From contig NC_080701.1 in assembly GCF_030445035.2 (NCBI RefSeq), forward strand, positions 20,552,798 through 20,616,797: DNA of 64,000 nucleotides, written 5' to 3'. This document shows, piece by piece, positions 45,582 to 57,290 of this stretch. The DNA is from Dasypus novemcinctus. Taxonomy: Eukaryota; Chordata; Mammalia; Cingulata; Dasypodidae. Position 1 is the first letter of the stretch; the number at the start of each line of letters is the position of its first letter. Below the pieces are notes generated by a model. It made no database searches. It had not been told where the DNA came from and saw only the letters and a list, made by a program, of their open reading frames with translations. The translations under genes and the position numbers were made by a program.

Positions 45582-48500
45582 AACAAACGAAGGCCAGAGA
45601 CGGTAGTATTTTGCTGCCCCTTCCAAATCCCCGAGGAAGCCGGGAGAACTCAGGTGAACCCCAAATCTGGGCGCCCCTGGATTAAACTTAATCCAGAAAA
45701 GATGTGGGCTCCACCAGAATCTTCCCGACAAAAATCGAGGGCAATGGAAGGTCTGAAGAGAAAGATTCTGGGAACGAAAAAGAACTCCGAACATGGAAGA
45801 AGGTAAGACTCCCCGGGTGAGCACAGTCTGGAAGGCCCTAGCTTTAATTGCTAGGAAGGGGAGGCTGATCACCTCCCGAGAGAACCCTAGTAGCCCCAGA
45901 AAATTGGGGGGAAGCCGTTCTCTCTAGGCTTGGGAAAAGGAGAAAAACCGAGGAAAAGCCCTGGTGTTTTGGGTTTGTCTAACTGCATGTTAGAATCTGG
46001 TACTAGTCTTATATCCACTAAAGGAGTGGAGTCTTGATTTTAGTAAAAAGGGCTATTTATAGGGTCAAGTCCTAATGTCCTGGAAATTGGTCTAGATTAA
46101 GAAAAACAAAACTTGGTTACAGGAAAATGGATCGGCTTTTCTGGTGGAGTTTGGTCTGCGTGTAAAGTTTAAACAGTGAAAAAGTCTAGCTGAAATCTTT
46201 TGTTATGGTGCTAAATTGTGAATGAATTCGCTTTATACCAAATGTTAAGTGTTCTGAGGTTTGTGATGGCTGTGGGGGCAGCCGTGGTGAAAATATATAT
46301 ATAAACTTGTGAGTCAGATTAGTGACCTTTGTGCTTTTGTCTGTGTCAGCTCAATGCTAGTGTTGGAGTTGTGTCCTTATGTAAAGTAGAATTACAGCTG
46401 AGCTGGAGCCCTCCCTTGCCATTGGCAAGGGGGTGAAATGATTATGGGGCAAAACTGAAGAGTCTGGATGTTTGCGGAGTCTAGATGTCTGCGCATGCTC
46501 TGCTGTCTTGTCTCTGGTCTGGCCCTTTGCCGGGGCTTGGAGGCCATCTGTGTCCGCGCCATGCACCCAAGTTTGTTGGGGCTGCCCCAGTCAGGGTGGC
46601 TGGGTCCCCTGGAGAGTTGATGAATTTGAGTAGGTTCTGTCTGCCCATTTTGGCCTGAAAGCTGGGAAGGGGGGAGCGGCTTGCCCCTTTCCAGTGAGTC
46701 CACCCTTCTATTCATAAGCCGCATTCCTGTTTGTTGTGCACCCGACTGCCTGGAAGGGGGGGAAGTGAAGGGGGTGAAAAGCAGAATCAGAATAAAATGC
46801 AGTAAAGTTCCCTCCCTAGGGTGTCAAAGCCAAAATACCTTTGCTTTCTGCCCAGGTTCTTAGAAGGTATTGTAGTAACTTTAAGTAAGAGAATGTGTTC
46901 TGTGAAGGTAAAATTTGTCTTAAGGGTATAAATAATTATAAAAGTTTTACAAAGCATTGTTTAAATTAAGGTATTTAAATGGCTAATTGCAGAAGGTCAT
47001 TATTTAACAAAAACTGAATTGATAATAATAATAATAAAAGGCAATTTTATAACAAACTTATTCGGCAGCCAGTCTCCCCTGCCAACTTGCTTCCAAAAAA
47101 CTGTTTCTGGTATTACATGCTACTAAGTATTTAAAGTGAAGAAAAGTTCATTATTTTAACAAACTTGTTTAGTATTAATGGCAATTATATGTTGTAAGAA
47201 GTTTGCCTGGTAACTTAGTATGTGGGATATATGGAGTGTGTTTTTATTGTTAAGGAAACAGAAGATGATTTTGTCCTAAGATAAAATGATTGATTATTGG
47301 AAAGAGTAGAGTGTGGGACAGAACCTGAATGAATACTGAAAGTGTAGGAGGTTTGTGGAAGGAAAATTTTTATGATTAAAATTGAGTAAGATCAATATAC
47401 AAAGAAAATCTTTACAAAATAGCTTCTTGTGCTTTAACCTCATCATTTCCTCAGTGTTTGAAGAAGAGTCTTACCTCTTTTAAAAGAACATTTATGTTCT
47501 AGAAATCAGATCCTGAAAAATAGCTTTTTATTTCAAACTAACTGCAAGAGATTTATTCTTTTACTTTAAAGGAAAAATTAAAGTAATGGTTAAGTTCATT
47601 TAATATGTTATAAGTCGAATAAAAGGTATTTAAAGGTGTTATAAAATTAATAGGTTTTTTAAAAAATTAATAAAAACTGTAACTAAGAGTTAAAATCATT
47701 TATAAATGCATTTATGTTATAAAACAGTGGAAAGGTAATAACTGAAATTATAGCTGGGTGAATTTAGCTTGAAATTATTAAGTGTAAACTCTAAACTTTA
47801 CCTTTCCTTAGTTTATGGTTACTTCAAGTCTAACCTCACCCCTTGCCTTTGCCTATGGTTATTTCATAATAGCTTCTGCCCCTATAGGCCAGAGAAGAGC
47901 TGGAGCATCACTGTCTCCTCTCCTGGTATTAGTAACCCTTTCTCTCATGAATTCAAGTGTAAACTAAATAAATTGCTGCCTGATAGAATAAGGTTAAATG
48001 ACCACTGGAGTTTTATTATCTCCAAAATCAAAAAAGGGGGTGGAGGGGGAGAAGTCTCCTGCCTTGACGGTCAGTGTTCCTAAGAGTGGCAATTCATGAG
48101 AAAAAGCAGTCTGTCTCCCTGAGGCTTCAAATAGCCTCAGTAAATATATATAAAATTAATCTTGTTGCTTATCCAAAATTCTGCTAAATTCAAAGTAAAA
48201 CATAGAGTTCTGAAACAAAAAAATAGTGCTAAAGCATTGAGAACATTTTGGTTACAATCCATTAAGAAAGAAAATTCTTTTGTAAAACTGCATAGTCATA
48301 GTATAAAACTACACAGTCATAGTGCAAATTAAGAGTTTCACGAGTCTTTGAAATGTTTTGCAGTCACACTTGTTTTGTAAGAATTAGAAGTTTAAAGTAA
48401 CTAAAGTCATGTTGTTGTGTCAAACTATTCACGTCTGCCTATTTGCTCAAATTGTTGAGGTTAAATATGCAGTTATATAAGTAATATGTATTTCAGGACT

Positions 48501-51500
48501 CCAAATTAAGCTAAACAGTATATAAAATAATGCAAATTATAAATAATATCAATGAGTTTTGTTTCTGTGTCTAACTCTTTGTGTCTGCCCATTTGCTCAG
48601 TGTATGTCTTCATACATCAGGATAATATCAAATTAACAAATGAAAATTCTTAAAAGAGCTCTATTCAAATTGTTAATTAAATATGCAGTTATATATGTAA
48701 ATAAATATTCTTAAAGCCCAAATTAAACTAAGCAGGATGAAAAAGTCATAGAAATCTGATTATAGAAACAATTGGGAAAGGGCCTCCTCTTTGCAAGAGC
48801 TTTAAAGGCAAGACTTAGGTGTAGCAGATTAAACCTATCTACTAGGCTAGGGAATTAAGAATCAGTTTGCCTGGCAATTTCCCAGTTTAAACCTTTTGTC
48901 AGCCATAAAATGCAAAAAAACAAAGATTAGGTTAATTTTCACATAAGAAAAATGTTGATGTAACCTGGCGGCCTGCTGCCTCAGTCTCCCACTCCCGGGT
49001 TGGACAGCAGTGGAGGAGACCAGTTTAGGCCAGTCCTATGGGCAGTGGAAGGATGCCCAAGAAGGAGCTAAGTCGGTGCCATTTCAGCACTAAATTCTAT
49101 TCCTTATTTGACAAAGGGGGGAGCAGGTAAAAACTAAAATGGTTGGAATGTGATAGAGGAAGCAGTTAAATCAAACTTTTGGGTGGGAAAGTTAAATCTC
49201 AGATAAACTGTAACTTCTGAAGTATCCAATCTATGGAAAAACAGAGGAAGAGCTTGCATGCTAGGCTTAGGGGTATAAATTGTGTCATTTTTCTTTGTTC
49301 GGGGCACCAGCCATATCTGGCTCTGCGCCCCTTCTTGCAAGATTGAGAATAAATTATTTTCTTCTCCACAATCTGGTGAGCCTTATTTTCTTCCAGAAGA
49401 TTTCTTTCCAACAAAATAAAGGTAATTAGTGGCTCTATTAACAAATTTCAGTAAGGAAAGCCCATAAAAACTATGGAGAGATCTTTCCTGGGTTATGATT
49501 TTAAAAATTAAGTAATTGTGTAATGTGTTTTAAAACCTGGTAGTCAGTATGCTTTTAAATTAATAATTTTCATAACTTAAAGAAAAGAAGTTTTTAGCTT
49601 CCTGTAAGGGAAAAAGAGAACATTCCTTGCATAAACTATTATGGTTTCAATTTTATTTAACTTGAGTGTAATCTCCCATAGTTAATTTATAAACTAAATT
49701 AACATTATGTACGAAATCTTTAGAGTAATGAAAATTGTAAGTTCACATTGGTGAAATTAGGCTAAAGGAAAAAGATTGTGGATATGCTCTCTTAAATAGA
49801 GTAAATTTCTTTGGTAATTGTAATTTAATAAGTTTATTTAAACATGAGGTGTCTAGTCAATGTGGTTATAGTCAATTATAAGGAGTTTGTAAAACATCTG
49901 CCAAACTGAAAATGTTTAAATAGTTCTAGTTCTAGAGAAGTCATTGTTGACTAAAACTTAGATTGGTATTGGTAGCAGAAATAACTTAATGATAATAAAA
50001 CCTGTCTGAAGGCCACCACAAAGTACATATTTAAGTAAATGGTAATAAAAAGTTATCTTGATTATATTGGAAGTCTTCTTTTTAACAATGAAAAATAATA
50101 TTTTTCCTCTTACTAAAGTAAAGTACCTACTGTTATCTTCATAATAAAATTGTGTAAGTAAAGTCATTTAATATATGATGTGTTGCATTAAATTATTTAA
50201 AAAATATATATATATATAAACAAGGAATAAACGTTAACATTATCAAACTCTTGTGCATTCGAACCAGGCCTTGTATACATTACAGGTGGCCTCTCCATGT
50301 GAGTTATTGGCTAGGCTGGTCACTGACCCCTCAATTAAAAATATTTGCTATATCATCCTCTGGTTCTGCTCCTGAAGTCGATGGAAACTACGTTGCAGTT
50401 TCAAGCTCCTGCAGCAGCCAATGATGACTTGGTACAGCCAAGTGTACAATGGATATCACCTCCAGACTGGCACTGTTCCATAGTGCCAGAGAGCACTATG
50501 CACCAGGCTAGTAGAATACTGGAAAATCTCTCTAAGATCAAGGATGCTGTGACTTGCTCACTGCGTTGAAGAACATGCTAAGTGGAGCCATGATACCAGG
50601 ATACTGTAAGTGAAACCTAAACACAATTGGCATTATGGCCTGCTCTCATGGAGAGATAACATGTAAAGTATTACAAACCTGAAACTCAAAACTAATAATT
50701 GCAACTCCGAATCCTTATGCATTAAGTAATACATTAGTTAATATTATCCTGTACTAAATATATGCCTAATAATTATAACGTTATCTTTTCTATTTTGGAT
50801 CAAGTGCAGAAGCATATTAGACATGTTAAATTCCTGGTAAAATCATTTTCTAAACAGTTAATAAACATGTCTATAGAATAAGGTGGCAGTCTCAGCCAGT
50901 CTCAGTCAACTTCTATATTCTGCTGTACTCTGCTGTGTAGCAAAAGTGAGGCTTGCTTGCTGATGGTGAGTCACCTATTGAACAAGTCAAAATTGCTAGA
51001 AATTGTACAATGAAAACCAAGGTGTAAAAATCTTTATTCTGTAGTTCTGATCACTCCCACAGGTGAAAACTAAGAGTATTTCCAAATTAGTGTTCTAATC
51101 CTGAGTGAAGCCAGTTGCCCAAGGAGTGCCAGTTCACCAGGAGCATCTGACAGAGCGAATGAGTGTCAATCATTGAACAGCTTGGAATGTGTCTTCAGAC
51201 AAAGCTAAGTGTCTGTTGCAATTTCTCTCTAAAGATGGATAACTTAAAAAAGAAAATATATGCTGTTCCCACCAGCTTTTAAGGAGTGCCATCTTTATAG
51301 GCACCTAACCTTGTCTACCTCTGTAATCCAATGTGTCCTCTTTTAAAAACGGGTATTCCAAATTTTTAATTAAGTTTGTTTCTTTCAGAGTGAACATCTT
51401 ATTAACCATATGAAAACTTCATCCAACTTCGTACAGAATGCCAGATCCATCTTCCTCCAGTTAGAATAAATTAAGAGTTTTACACCTTAGTAGGCAATGA

Positions 51501-51838
51501 CTACAGCCCATGGCCAGCAGGAAGCAGTTACAGAAAAGAGATCCATCTCCCTTCCGCACCCCTTTTAAATTAAAGGTGTAAACTCTTCAAGGGTAAAATA
51601 AAATTAATAGATGGATCTGGAACCTGACTGGAAATCCATGTGAGCGCCGGTGGCCGCAGGATGACTGCAGGAGGCTCCTGCCCCAGGATTCTGCTGTCCA
51701 GAATGAAATCTTCTAAACTCTTAAAAACAGTCCTGGATGCTACACTAAAGATTGATAAATAATCAATCAAAACAACAAATAGCCATCCACCTCATAGCTC
51801 CAACAATAATTATGCCAAAGCTTAGCAAGTTAAACTTT
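45582..51838 (+). other. Interior of the ERV-type element, no recognisable proteins
   Basis: About 6.3 kb. The first kilobase is moderately GC-rich leader sequence; most of the rest is AT-rich. The longest open frames are around 150 codons or less, and none resembles capsid, protease, reverse transcriptase or envelope by eye. It also holds an LTR-like segment near 49.1-49.4 kb. This may be a non-autonomous derivative mobilised by a related coding element. Confidence 0.6.
49110..49414 (+). repeat. LTR-like segment inside the ERV interior
   Basis: A purine tract (caaaggggggagcagg) very like the one before the element's own 3' LTR is followed by about 280 bp. This has a TATA-like box (tataaattg), a C-rich stretch, an AATAAA and a CCAACA end. 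It looks like the 3' LTR of a different, older element, but no second copy or target duplication was found. Confidence 0.4.
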
Positions 51839-51853
51839 GGCAAAGGGGGGAAA
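51839..51853 (+). other. Polypurine tract before the 3' LTR
   Basis: The purine run GGCAAAGGGGGGAAA directly abuts the TG of the 3' LTR, where plus-strand synthesis would start. Confidence 0.75.
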
Positions 51854-52327
51854 TGATGTGGGCTATGGGTGGCAGGCTCTTTGTCTCTTCAGAAATAATC
51901 TAAACTATCTGTGACTTGTGGGTGTGGGATGATGAAAGGCTGCAGTCCTGCCCTTGGGGAGCAGGAAACAGTTTAACAATGCAAGATCTATAAACTTTAA
52001 GTATTCAGGGGAAATGCAAACCAAATATGCTAAAGGCTTATCTAGAATGTCTGGAGTCCATGCTAAAAGCTTACCTAAGATGTGGAAGATATATATGCTA
52101 ATTGAAGCCTATTGAAAACTGAAACAAAGCGACCATTTTGGCTTTTCCATTTGGCCTTTCCTCGTGGTATAAAAGACATTTGAAAATCTTGTTCAGGGCT
52201 CGGGATTCAAACTGAAAGCTCCCGAGTCCGGCCGGCCGTCAATAAACAATTTTTCCTTCTCAAAATCATTCCTGAGTCCTGGCCTCTCTATACACAAATA
52301 ATTGAGCCTCTCTCAAATTCTACAACA
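51854..52327 (+). repeat. 3' LTR of the ERV-type element
   Basis: 474 bp and nearly identical to the 5' LTR. It carries a short local duplication next to the promoter that the 5' copy lacks. Confidence 0.92.
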
Positions 52328-52331
52328 TTAG

Positions 52332-54476
52332 AAGAACCATCCCATTCACCCTCATTCCCCTTCTAAAAGCGAGAGTCGAGAGCAAGGGTTAGTCTCTATT
52401 TTATAGACGGGGAAACTGAGGGAAGGCTTTTGATTTTCCTACATTTCATAATTGGACGAATGATGAAAAATTAGGTGACCTTCCAGAAACTCTCACTTCT
52501 GTCTGGGCAGATGCACAAACCAGACACATCTCTGGGAAGAGGCCAAAGGGAGGGAGCATGGTTGTTTTGGGGGGTGGAAGCAGAAAGGAGCATTCTTTCC
52601 ACGGCCTTCCCATGTAGCCGCAGGACCTTCTTGGGTACATCGAAAACACACGGAGAGGAGAAGCTACCTGTCCTCTGTAGGGGTTGAGCATGTGATTCCA
52701 GCCCAGTGACTGCCCATCAGGACCTTAGCCATGCTTATCCCCATTCCTCAGAAAAACCTACCACGGGAAAGTGCCTGGCCCCATCTCTACCCGCCTCCTC
52801 CTTACCCTAATTCTGCCTGCTCCGTGGCATTTCCAGCTGATGCAGAGAGTCATCACCTCTGGAAAAATCAGTCATTCCCCGTTCCCTCTCATTCCGCTCA
52901 ACCCCCTCTTCCTTATAACTTCTGCCCCAGGCCGAGCCCAGCTCCTGCTCACAGGCGCTGGGGAGGCTGGCTGGCCCTTTCCCTGTGCCTGGGTCTGCAA
53001 GTCTTCACAGCTCTAGCTCTAGGGCATGGTTGTTTGTCGTCCACAGTTCAAGTGCTCAGGCCCGGGGCTAGCAAAGGCAGCCTGCTCCCCATTCAGGGAC
53101 CTAAATTTCCCTGGGCCTGACACCCCGCCACAAGTTGCTGGAGAAACGACCAGAGTGGCTGCCTCGCCATCTGTCAGATGCACTGGTGACAATCTGCAGA
53201 TGGAATCCACAAACCCTGGAGCAAGTCTAAACATTCAAAGGAGTCTTGGCACGTGGGTGCATGTGGAGCCAGATTCAAGCTGTACGAGCTCCTGGGACAA
53301 GGCACAAGGTCAATTCTACAAACCAGAGCCTCCCCAAATCATCTTTCTCCCCCACCTAAGACTGACTGGGCAACTGTTCTCAGTGATGCTGGAAAATATT
53401 CAGGGATGGGTAGAGGAGGCCCTTTTATTTATTCCTTCTCCGCTAAGGGCCACAGTCAGAAGCTGAGCCCAAGCCAAGAATCCTTCTGCACCTCAGACAT
53501 CTGCTCTGAGCTGCAAAGCAGAAAGTCATCTTTGGTATGCAAACATCCTAAGAAATAAAAAACCTGGGTTCCTGGAGAAAAGGGAGAAGCCCAGGCCAGG
53601 ACCAGTTAACACCCATATGTGGAAGTACACCCGGCTTGAGCTCGAGAGCAGATCAAAGTTTTATAACCCCGTATCCCCTGAACCTCGCCATGCATTGTAT
53701 GCTGCCGTCACACAGCCTGTTAAACGCTTGGTGATTTACTGCACCTCCTGTAAATCAGCCTAAACAATGGTTGTTGCTCATGGGGCTTAAAATAAAACCC
53801 CACAAACTTAGCCATTGTTTCCCAAAGAAATTGTCTGTCCATCGGAAACCTGCCTGATGGGGTTCTGAAAAACCGGAAGGAGGAAACAAAGATGATCGCT
53901 GGGCTCAAACTTGTACCTCCAGTTTCACTTGAAGTGGATGGTGTAGATTTCTGTAGCTCACAAAGGGGTGGGAAGGTAGAAGTTATGGAAAGGCTGGGGA
54001 ACATCAGACTATATTTACAATCCAAGACGTGTGCCCAACACAGACAATGCTCTTTGCCCCAACGAAGCACACGCATGGCACTAAATAAAAGCGGCTTCTG
54101 ATGGCGATGACTACACCACCGGCTTACAACAGGGAGATGACACGGACCCCATATGCTCTGATCCTGGGGACAGCAAACCCCATCCTCTCCAAGGCTCTGT
54201 GGGTAGGAGAGCTTTGCTACTCACTTGCAACTGGCTTCCCGGAGTTCCAAAAAGAGTGGGGAGGCAGAAGCGTGGAAGGCTCAAGCTGGCTCCCTTTCAC
54301 CCAAACAGGTTTTTCATTTTTTTTGTTTGATGGGGATTAGAAAGAAAGGGGAACGGATTAGTTCTAGTTTACTGCCTCTGTCAAAAGCTGTAAGTAGCAG
54401 AGAAAAAGGTAAGTGGATGATGGAAAGAAAACACATGGAGAGAAGAAGGCGACAGATGAACTGTTATCGAGTAATT
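52332..54476. other. Region 3' of ADRB3, no other gene seen
   Basis: Largely repeat-poor, moderate GC. Open frames here have no recognisable domains. It could hold ADRB3 3'-UTR or regulatory sequence, but nothing shows this directly. Confidence 0.45.
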
Positions 54477-54482
54477 TTTATT
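54477..54482 (-). terminator. ADRB3: Candidate ADRB3 polyadenylation signal
   Basis: AATAAA on the minus strand, 34 bases after the inferred ADRB3 stop. This would be a much shorter 3' UTR than I expect for human ADRB3, so other sites further downstream may be used. Confidence 0.4.
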
Positions 54483-54516
54483 AGTTTGATTTTCAAAGGA
54501 AAAGAAGGGATCCACG

Positions 54517-54559
54517 CTAATGGTTCGCCTTCCTAGGAACCCCGGAGCGCCCCCAAACC
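54517..54559 (-). CDS. ADRB3: ADRB3 coding exon 2 (inferred)
   Basis: A TTTCAG acceptor is followed by GGTTTGGGGGCGCTCCGG, which joins in phase to exon 1 and gives the tail [13 protein letters not shown]. Human ADRB3 exon 2 gives ASWGVS; the shared WG and GV and the similar bases around the human stop support homology. The implied intron is 1295 bp. A poly(A) signal follows about 35 bases after the stop. The pyrimidine tract is weak, so this is an inference. Confidence 0.55.
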
Positions 54560-56984
54560 CTGAAAGAGTCCTTCTGACCCTGCTGTGAGGTAGATCAGAG
54601 CTGTTCCGTGTCTAAGGTGCTGGAGGCTGGTGCTTGGACAGCGGCAGTGACAAGGCCAGGGCGAAGCTCCCAACCTTGATCTTTTCTAACCTCTGCCTGG
54701 GCTACAGGGCCGGGCGAACCCCGAAGGCCACCTCAGGGCCTGGGCAAAGGAAGGACAGAACTAGGAGTCTCATCTGCCCTGAGCACGCAGGCAAAAATGA
54801 GCACGGGGACGGGCGCCCCTGCCAAAGCCAGCCCGGCTGCTCCACGGACAGCTGAGCACCGGCTCCCTGTCCTCTCCCACCCCGACCCCCACCCCCAGCT
54901 GCTGAGGTAGTGATGAAGTTCAGGAGTGGGATTTAGAAAACTCTGGAAGAAAGCGAATCCCCAGAGCATGGCGCAAACCTACTCTGTAAGGGAGGACTCG
55001 CCCTCCCCCGAAAGCACCAGCCACCCCCATTCCCGTGGCCAGGTCATCCGGGTCTGCTGGGCAGAGTTTTCCAAGCGGGAAGCTCTACTGGGCTGATTCT
55101 GAAAGAGAGGCCAGAGGTTTTCCGAAGGTGCTGGATAAATGGAGTTGCCGTTTCTTGTCCTCCGCCGCCTAACGCGCTCCCCAGGGAGCCCTGGAAAAGG
55201 GAGACAACATGTTCGGGGTGAGGGGGCAGGGGGTGGAAACGGGGCACTGGAGGGGAGGGGCAGAGGTCAGCGACCCTTGGAACGCGTTTTTAATGACACA
55301 AAAGCATCCGAGCCAACCACCCGGTCCCAGAAATCCCCCTCTCCAGCTCCAGCCCGCCGGCTCCTACCGGAGGGGAATCAGCATTCACAGGCTCCTGGCT
55401 CCCGGCTCTCCTTCACACCCCGAGTGGCTCCTCACCGTCGCTGCCATCACACCTTTGGGAGAAAGCAGGGCTGAGGCCAGAGGTCGGGGGAGCCTCGGCC
55501 GCCTCAGCAAGCTGGAGCCAGCCCTACCTGATGGCAAGAAATCAAAGAAATGAGGCTGATCAGGAGGGGCCGGGCGCCTCGGGCCAGAAGGACTTGCAGG
55601 GCGCGCCGCGGGGCCGGGGATGAACGCCCCAGCCTCCCCGCTGCGTTTCACCGTGGGACCCAGTGGGAGGGATCTGGGGGAAGGAGAGGGCCGGGGGGCC
55701 CCTTTTGGTTCCCTCATTTTGGTGTTCCTTCCCCTCTAGGCAGAGGCTCTCTCCAGCCCCAGCTCCTCCTACCAAGCCCCAAATCCAAAAAGCTGACCAC
55801 CGCAGGCGCCGAGTCCTGCCCCGAGCCTCCGATCCCGCGGTCTCGGCCACCTACCCGTCGAGCGGCCGCTGTCTGGAGCCGGCCGCGCCGGTCCAGGCGG
55901 CGGGGGTCCGGGCGGCGGCGGCGGGGGGCTCCCCGGGCCCGCAGCGGCCGCAGTCGCGCAGCAGGCGGCGGAAGGCGCTGCGGAAGTCCGGGCTGCGGCC
56001 GTAGATGAGCGGGTTGAAGGCGGAGTTGGCGTAGCCGAGCCAGTTGAGGGCGAGGAGAGCCGAGCTGGGGACGAGCGCGGGGCCCCCGAGGGCGCGCACC
56101 ACGTTGGCCACGAAGAAGGGCAGCCAGCAGAGAGTGAAGGTGCCCATGATGAGACCCAGCGTGAGCAGGGCGCGGTGCTCCCGCAGAGGCAGCAGGCGCG
56201 CGGGCCGCCCCGGGGCGGGCGACGGGGCCCGCGGGGACGCCTCGGGCGGGAAGCGGCGCAGCTCCAGGCGCAGCAGGCGCAGCTGGCGCGTGGCCACGGC
56301 GAAAACCCGCGCGTAGACGAAGAGCATCACGAGCAGCGGGAGGTAGAAGGAGACGGAGGAGGAGAGCAGCGCGTAGGGCAGGTTGGAGGCGAAGGCGCAG
56401 CAGCGCGGGTTGGAGTGGCAGCGCTGCGCCTCGGCGTCGGCCCCCACGCGCCACCACTGGCTCATGATGGGCGCAAACGACACCGCGGCCGACACGAGCC
56501 ACACCAGGGCCACGGCGGCGCGGGCGCGGCGCTTGGTGACCAGCGCGCCGTAGCGCAGCGGGTTGGTCACGGCCAGGTAGCGGTCCACGGCCAGGGCGCA
56601 CAGGGTTTCGATGCTGGCCGTCACGCACAGCACATCCACCGAGGTCCACAGCTCGCAACCCGTGGCGCCCAAGGGCCAGTGGCCCGTCAGCGCCAAGGTG
56701 GCCCCCGGGGGCACCACCAAGAGCCCCACCACCAGGTCGGCGGCGGCCAGCGAAGTCACGAACACGTTGGTGTTGGTCTGGAGCCGCGGCGTCCGGGCGA
56801 TGGCCACGATCACCAGCAGGTTGCCCCCCACGGTCGCCAGCACCGCCAGCGCCAGCAGCGCCCCGGCCAGGGCCGCGGCCCCCGGCGCCCCCGGCAGCCC
56901 GCTCGCGTTGGCGGTGTTGGGGGCCAGGGTGGGCGCGTCCGGCCAGGGCGCCAGGGAGCTGTTGCCGTGAGGCCACGGAGCCAT
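54517..56984 (-). CDS. ADRB3: ADRB3, beta-3 adrenergic receptor, two coding exons
   Basis: Exon 1 (55855-56984) encodes 376 residues plus two bases of a Gly codon; the inferred exon 2 (54517-54559) adds 13 more, giving 390 (human 408). It is a seven-helix Gs-coupled catecholamine receptor of the plasma membrane, known in adipocytes and bladder muscle. Visible hallmarks: N-glycosylation sites N8 and N26; D117 in helix 3 for the ligand amine; DRY 134-136; C110 and C189/C195/C196 for the extracellular disulfides; S208/S209/S212 in helix 5; CWLP 286-289; NPLIY 324-328. The start ATG has G at -3 and +4. Against human, intracellular loop 3 is about 18 residues shorter, the C-tail lacks the first of two cysteines, and residue 64 is Arg. 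The frame is intact, so the receptor should be functional. It is GC-rich, unlike the AT-rich surroundings. Confidence 0.96.
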
Positions 56985-57290
56985 CCCCGCGGCGCGCGTG
57001 GGGCGGAGGGGCAGGGGCCGCCCTGTCCACCCGGCTCAGGGGAGGGGGCCGCGGGATGTGGGCGCGCCTCCCCGGGCCCGGGCCATCTTCCCGAGCGCGC
57101 TCAGCCCTCCCCCCCTCTCCCACCAGCCCCCACTCCCTCGGTGCCACTAGCTCCCGGGGAGGAGGGGCGGCGCTTAAAGGGGCAGCCGCCCAGAGGCGAG
57201 CGGCGCGAGGCCCCGGGAGGGGCGCCGGGGGGAGGGGAAGGGGGAGGGATGGGCGCGCCACTTTCCCTTTAGCCCAATCTGGAGTAGCGG
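55830..57290. promoter_or_regulatory. ADRB3: CpG island over ADRB3 exon 1 and promoter
   Basis: Dense CpG dinucleotides and high GC run through the whole ADRB3 first exon and about 300 bases upstream. The upstream part has GC-box-like GGGGCGG and a TTTAAG element (57170-57177, minus sense) about 190 bases before the start codon that could act as a TATA-like box. Human ADRB3 is also CpG-rich. Transcription start sites cannot be read from sequence alone. Confidence 0.6.
55855..56984 (-). CDS. ADRB3: ADRB3 coding exon 1
   Basis: Carries all seven transmembrane helices. It ends in CTCGACGG before a GTAGGT donor, the same place (after LDG) where human ADRB3 has its single coding intron. Reading through instead would stop at the TAG formed by the donor, giving a 377-residue protein. 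Confidence 0.95.

Larger units (their letters stand above)
45097..52327 (+). mobile_element. Young LTR retroelement fossil (class I ERV-type, tRNA-Arg primer site)
   Basis: Two direct LTRs (45097-45559 and 51854-52327) begin TG and end CA, and a 4-bp TTAG target duplication sits at 45093-45096 and 52328-52331. The LTRs differ by about three substitutions and two small length changes, so insertion was recent: of the order of 1-2 million years if about 2e-9 changes per site per year is assumed. An 18-base primer-binding match to tRNA-Arg(UCU) and a polypurine tract place it with class I (gamma-type) ERVs. The roughly 6.3 kb interior is AT-rich and I recognise no gag, pol or env domain in it. 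It is not coding-competent. Confidence 0.9.

Noticed and set aside
50345-50569. Possible protein in the LTR-element interior
   Set aside because: A short frame with no recognisable retroviral or host domain.
56175-57272. 365-codon open frame on the plus strand
   Set aside because: Antisense shadow of ADRB3 in the CpG island; the Gly/Arg/His-rich composition has no domain.
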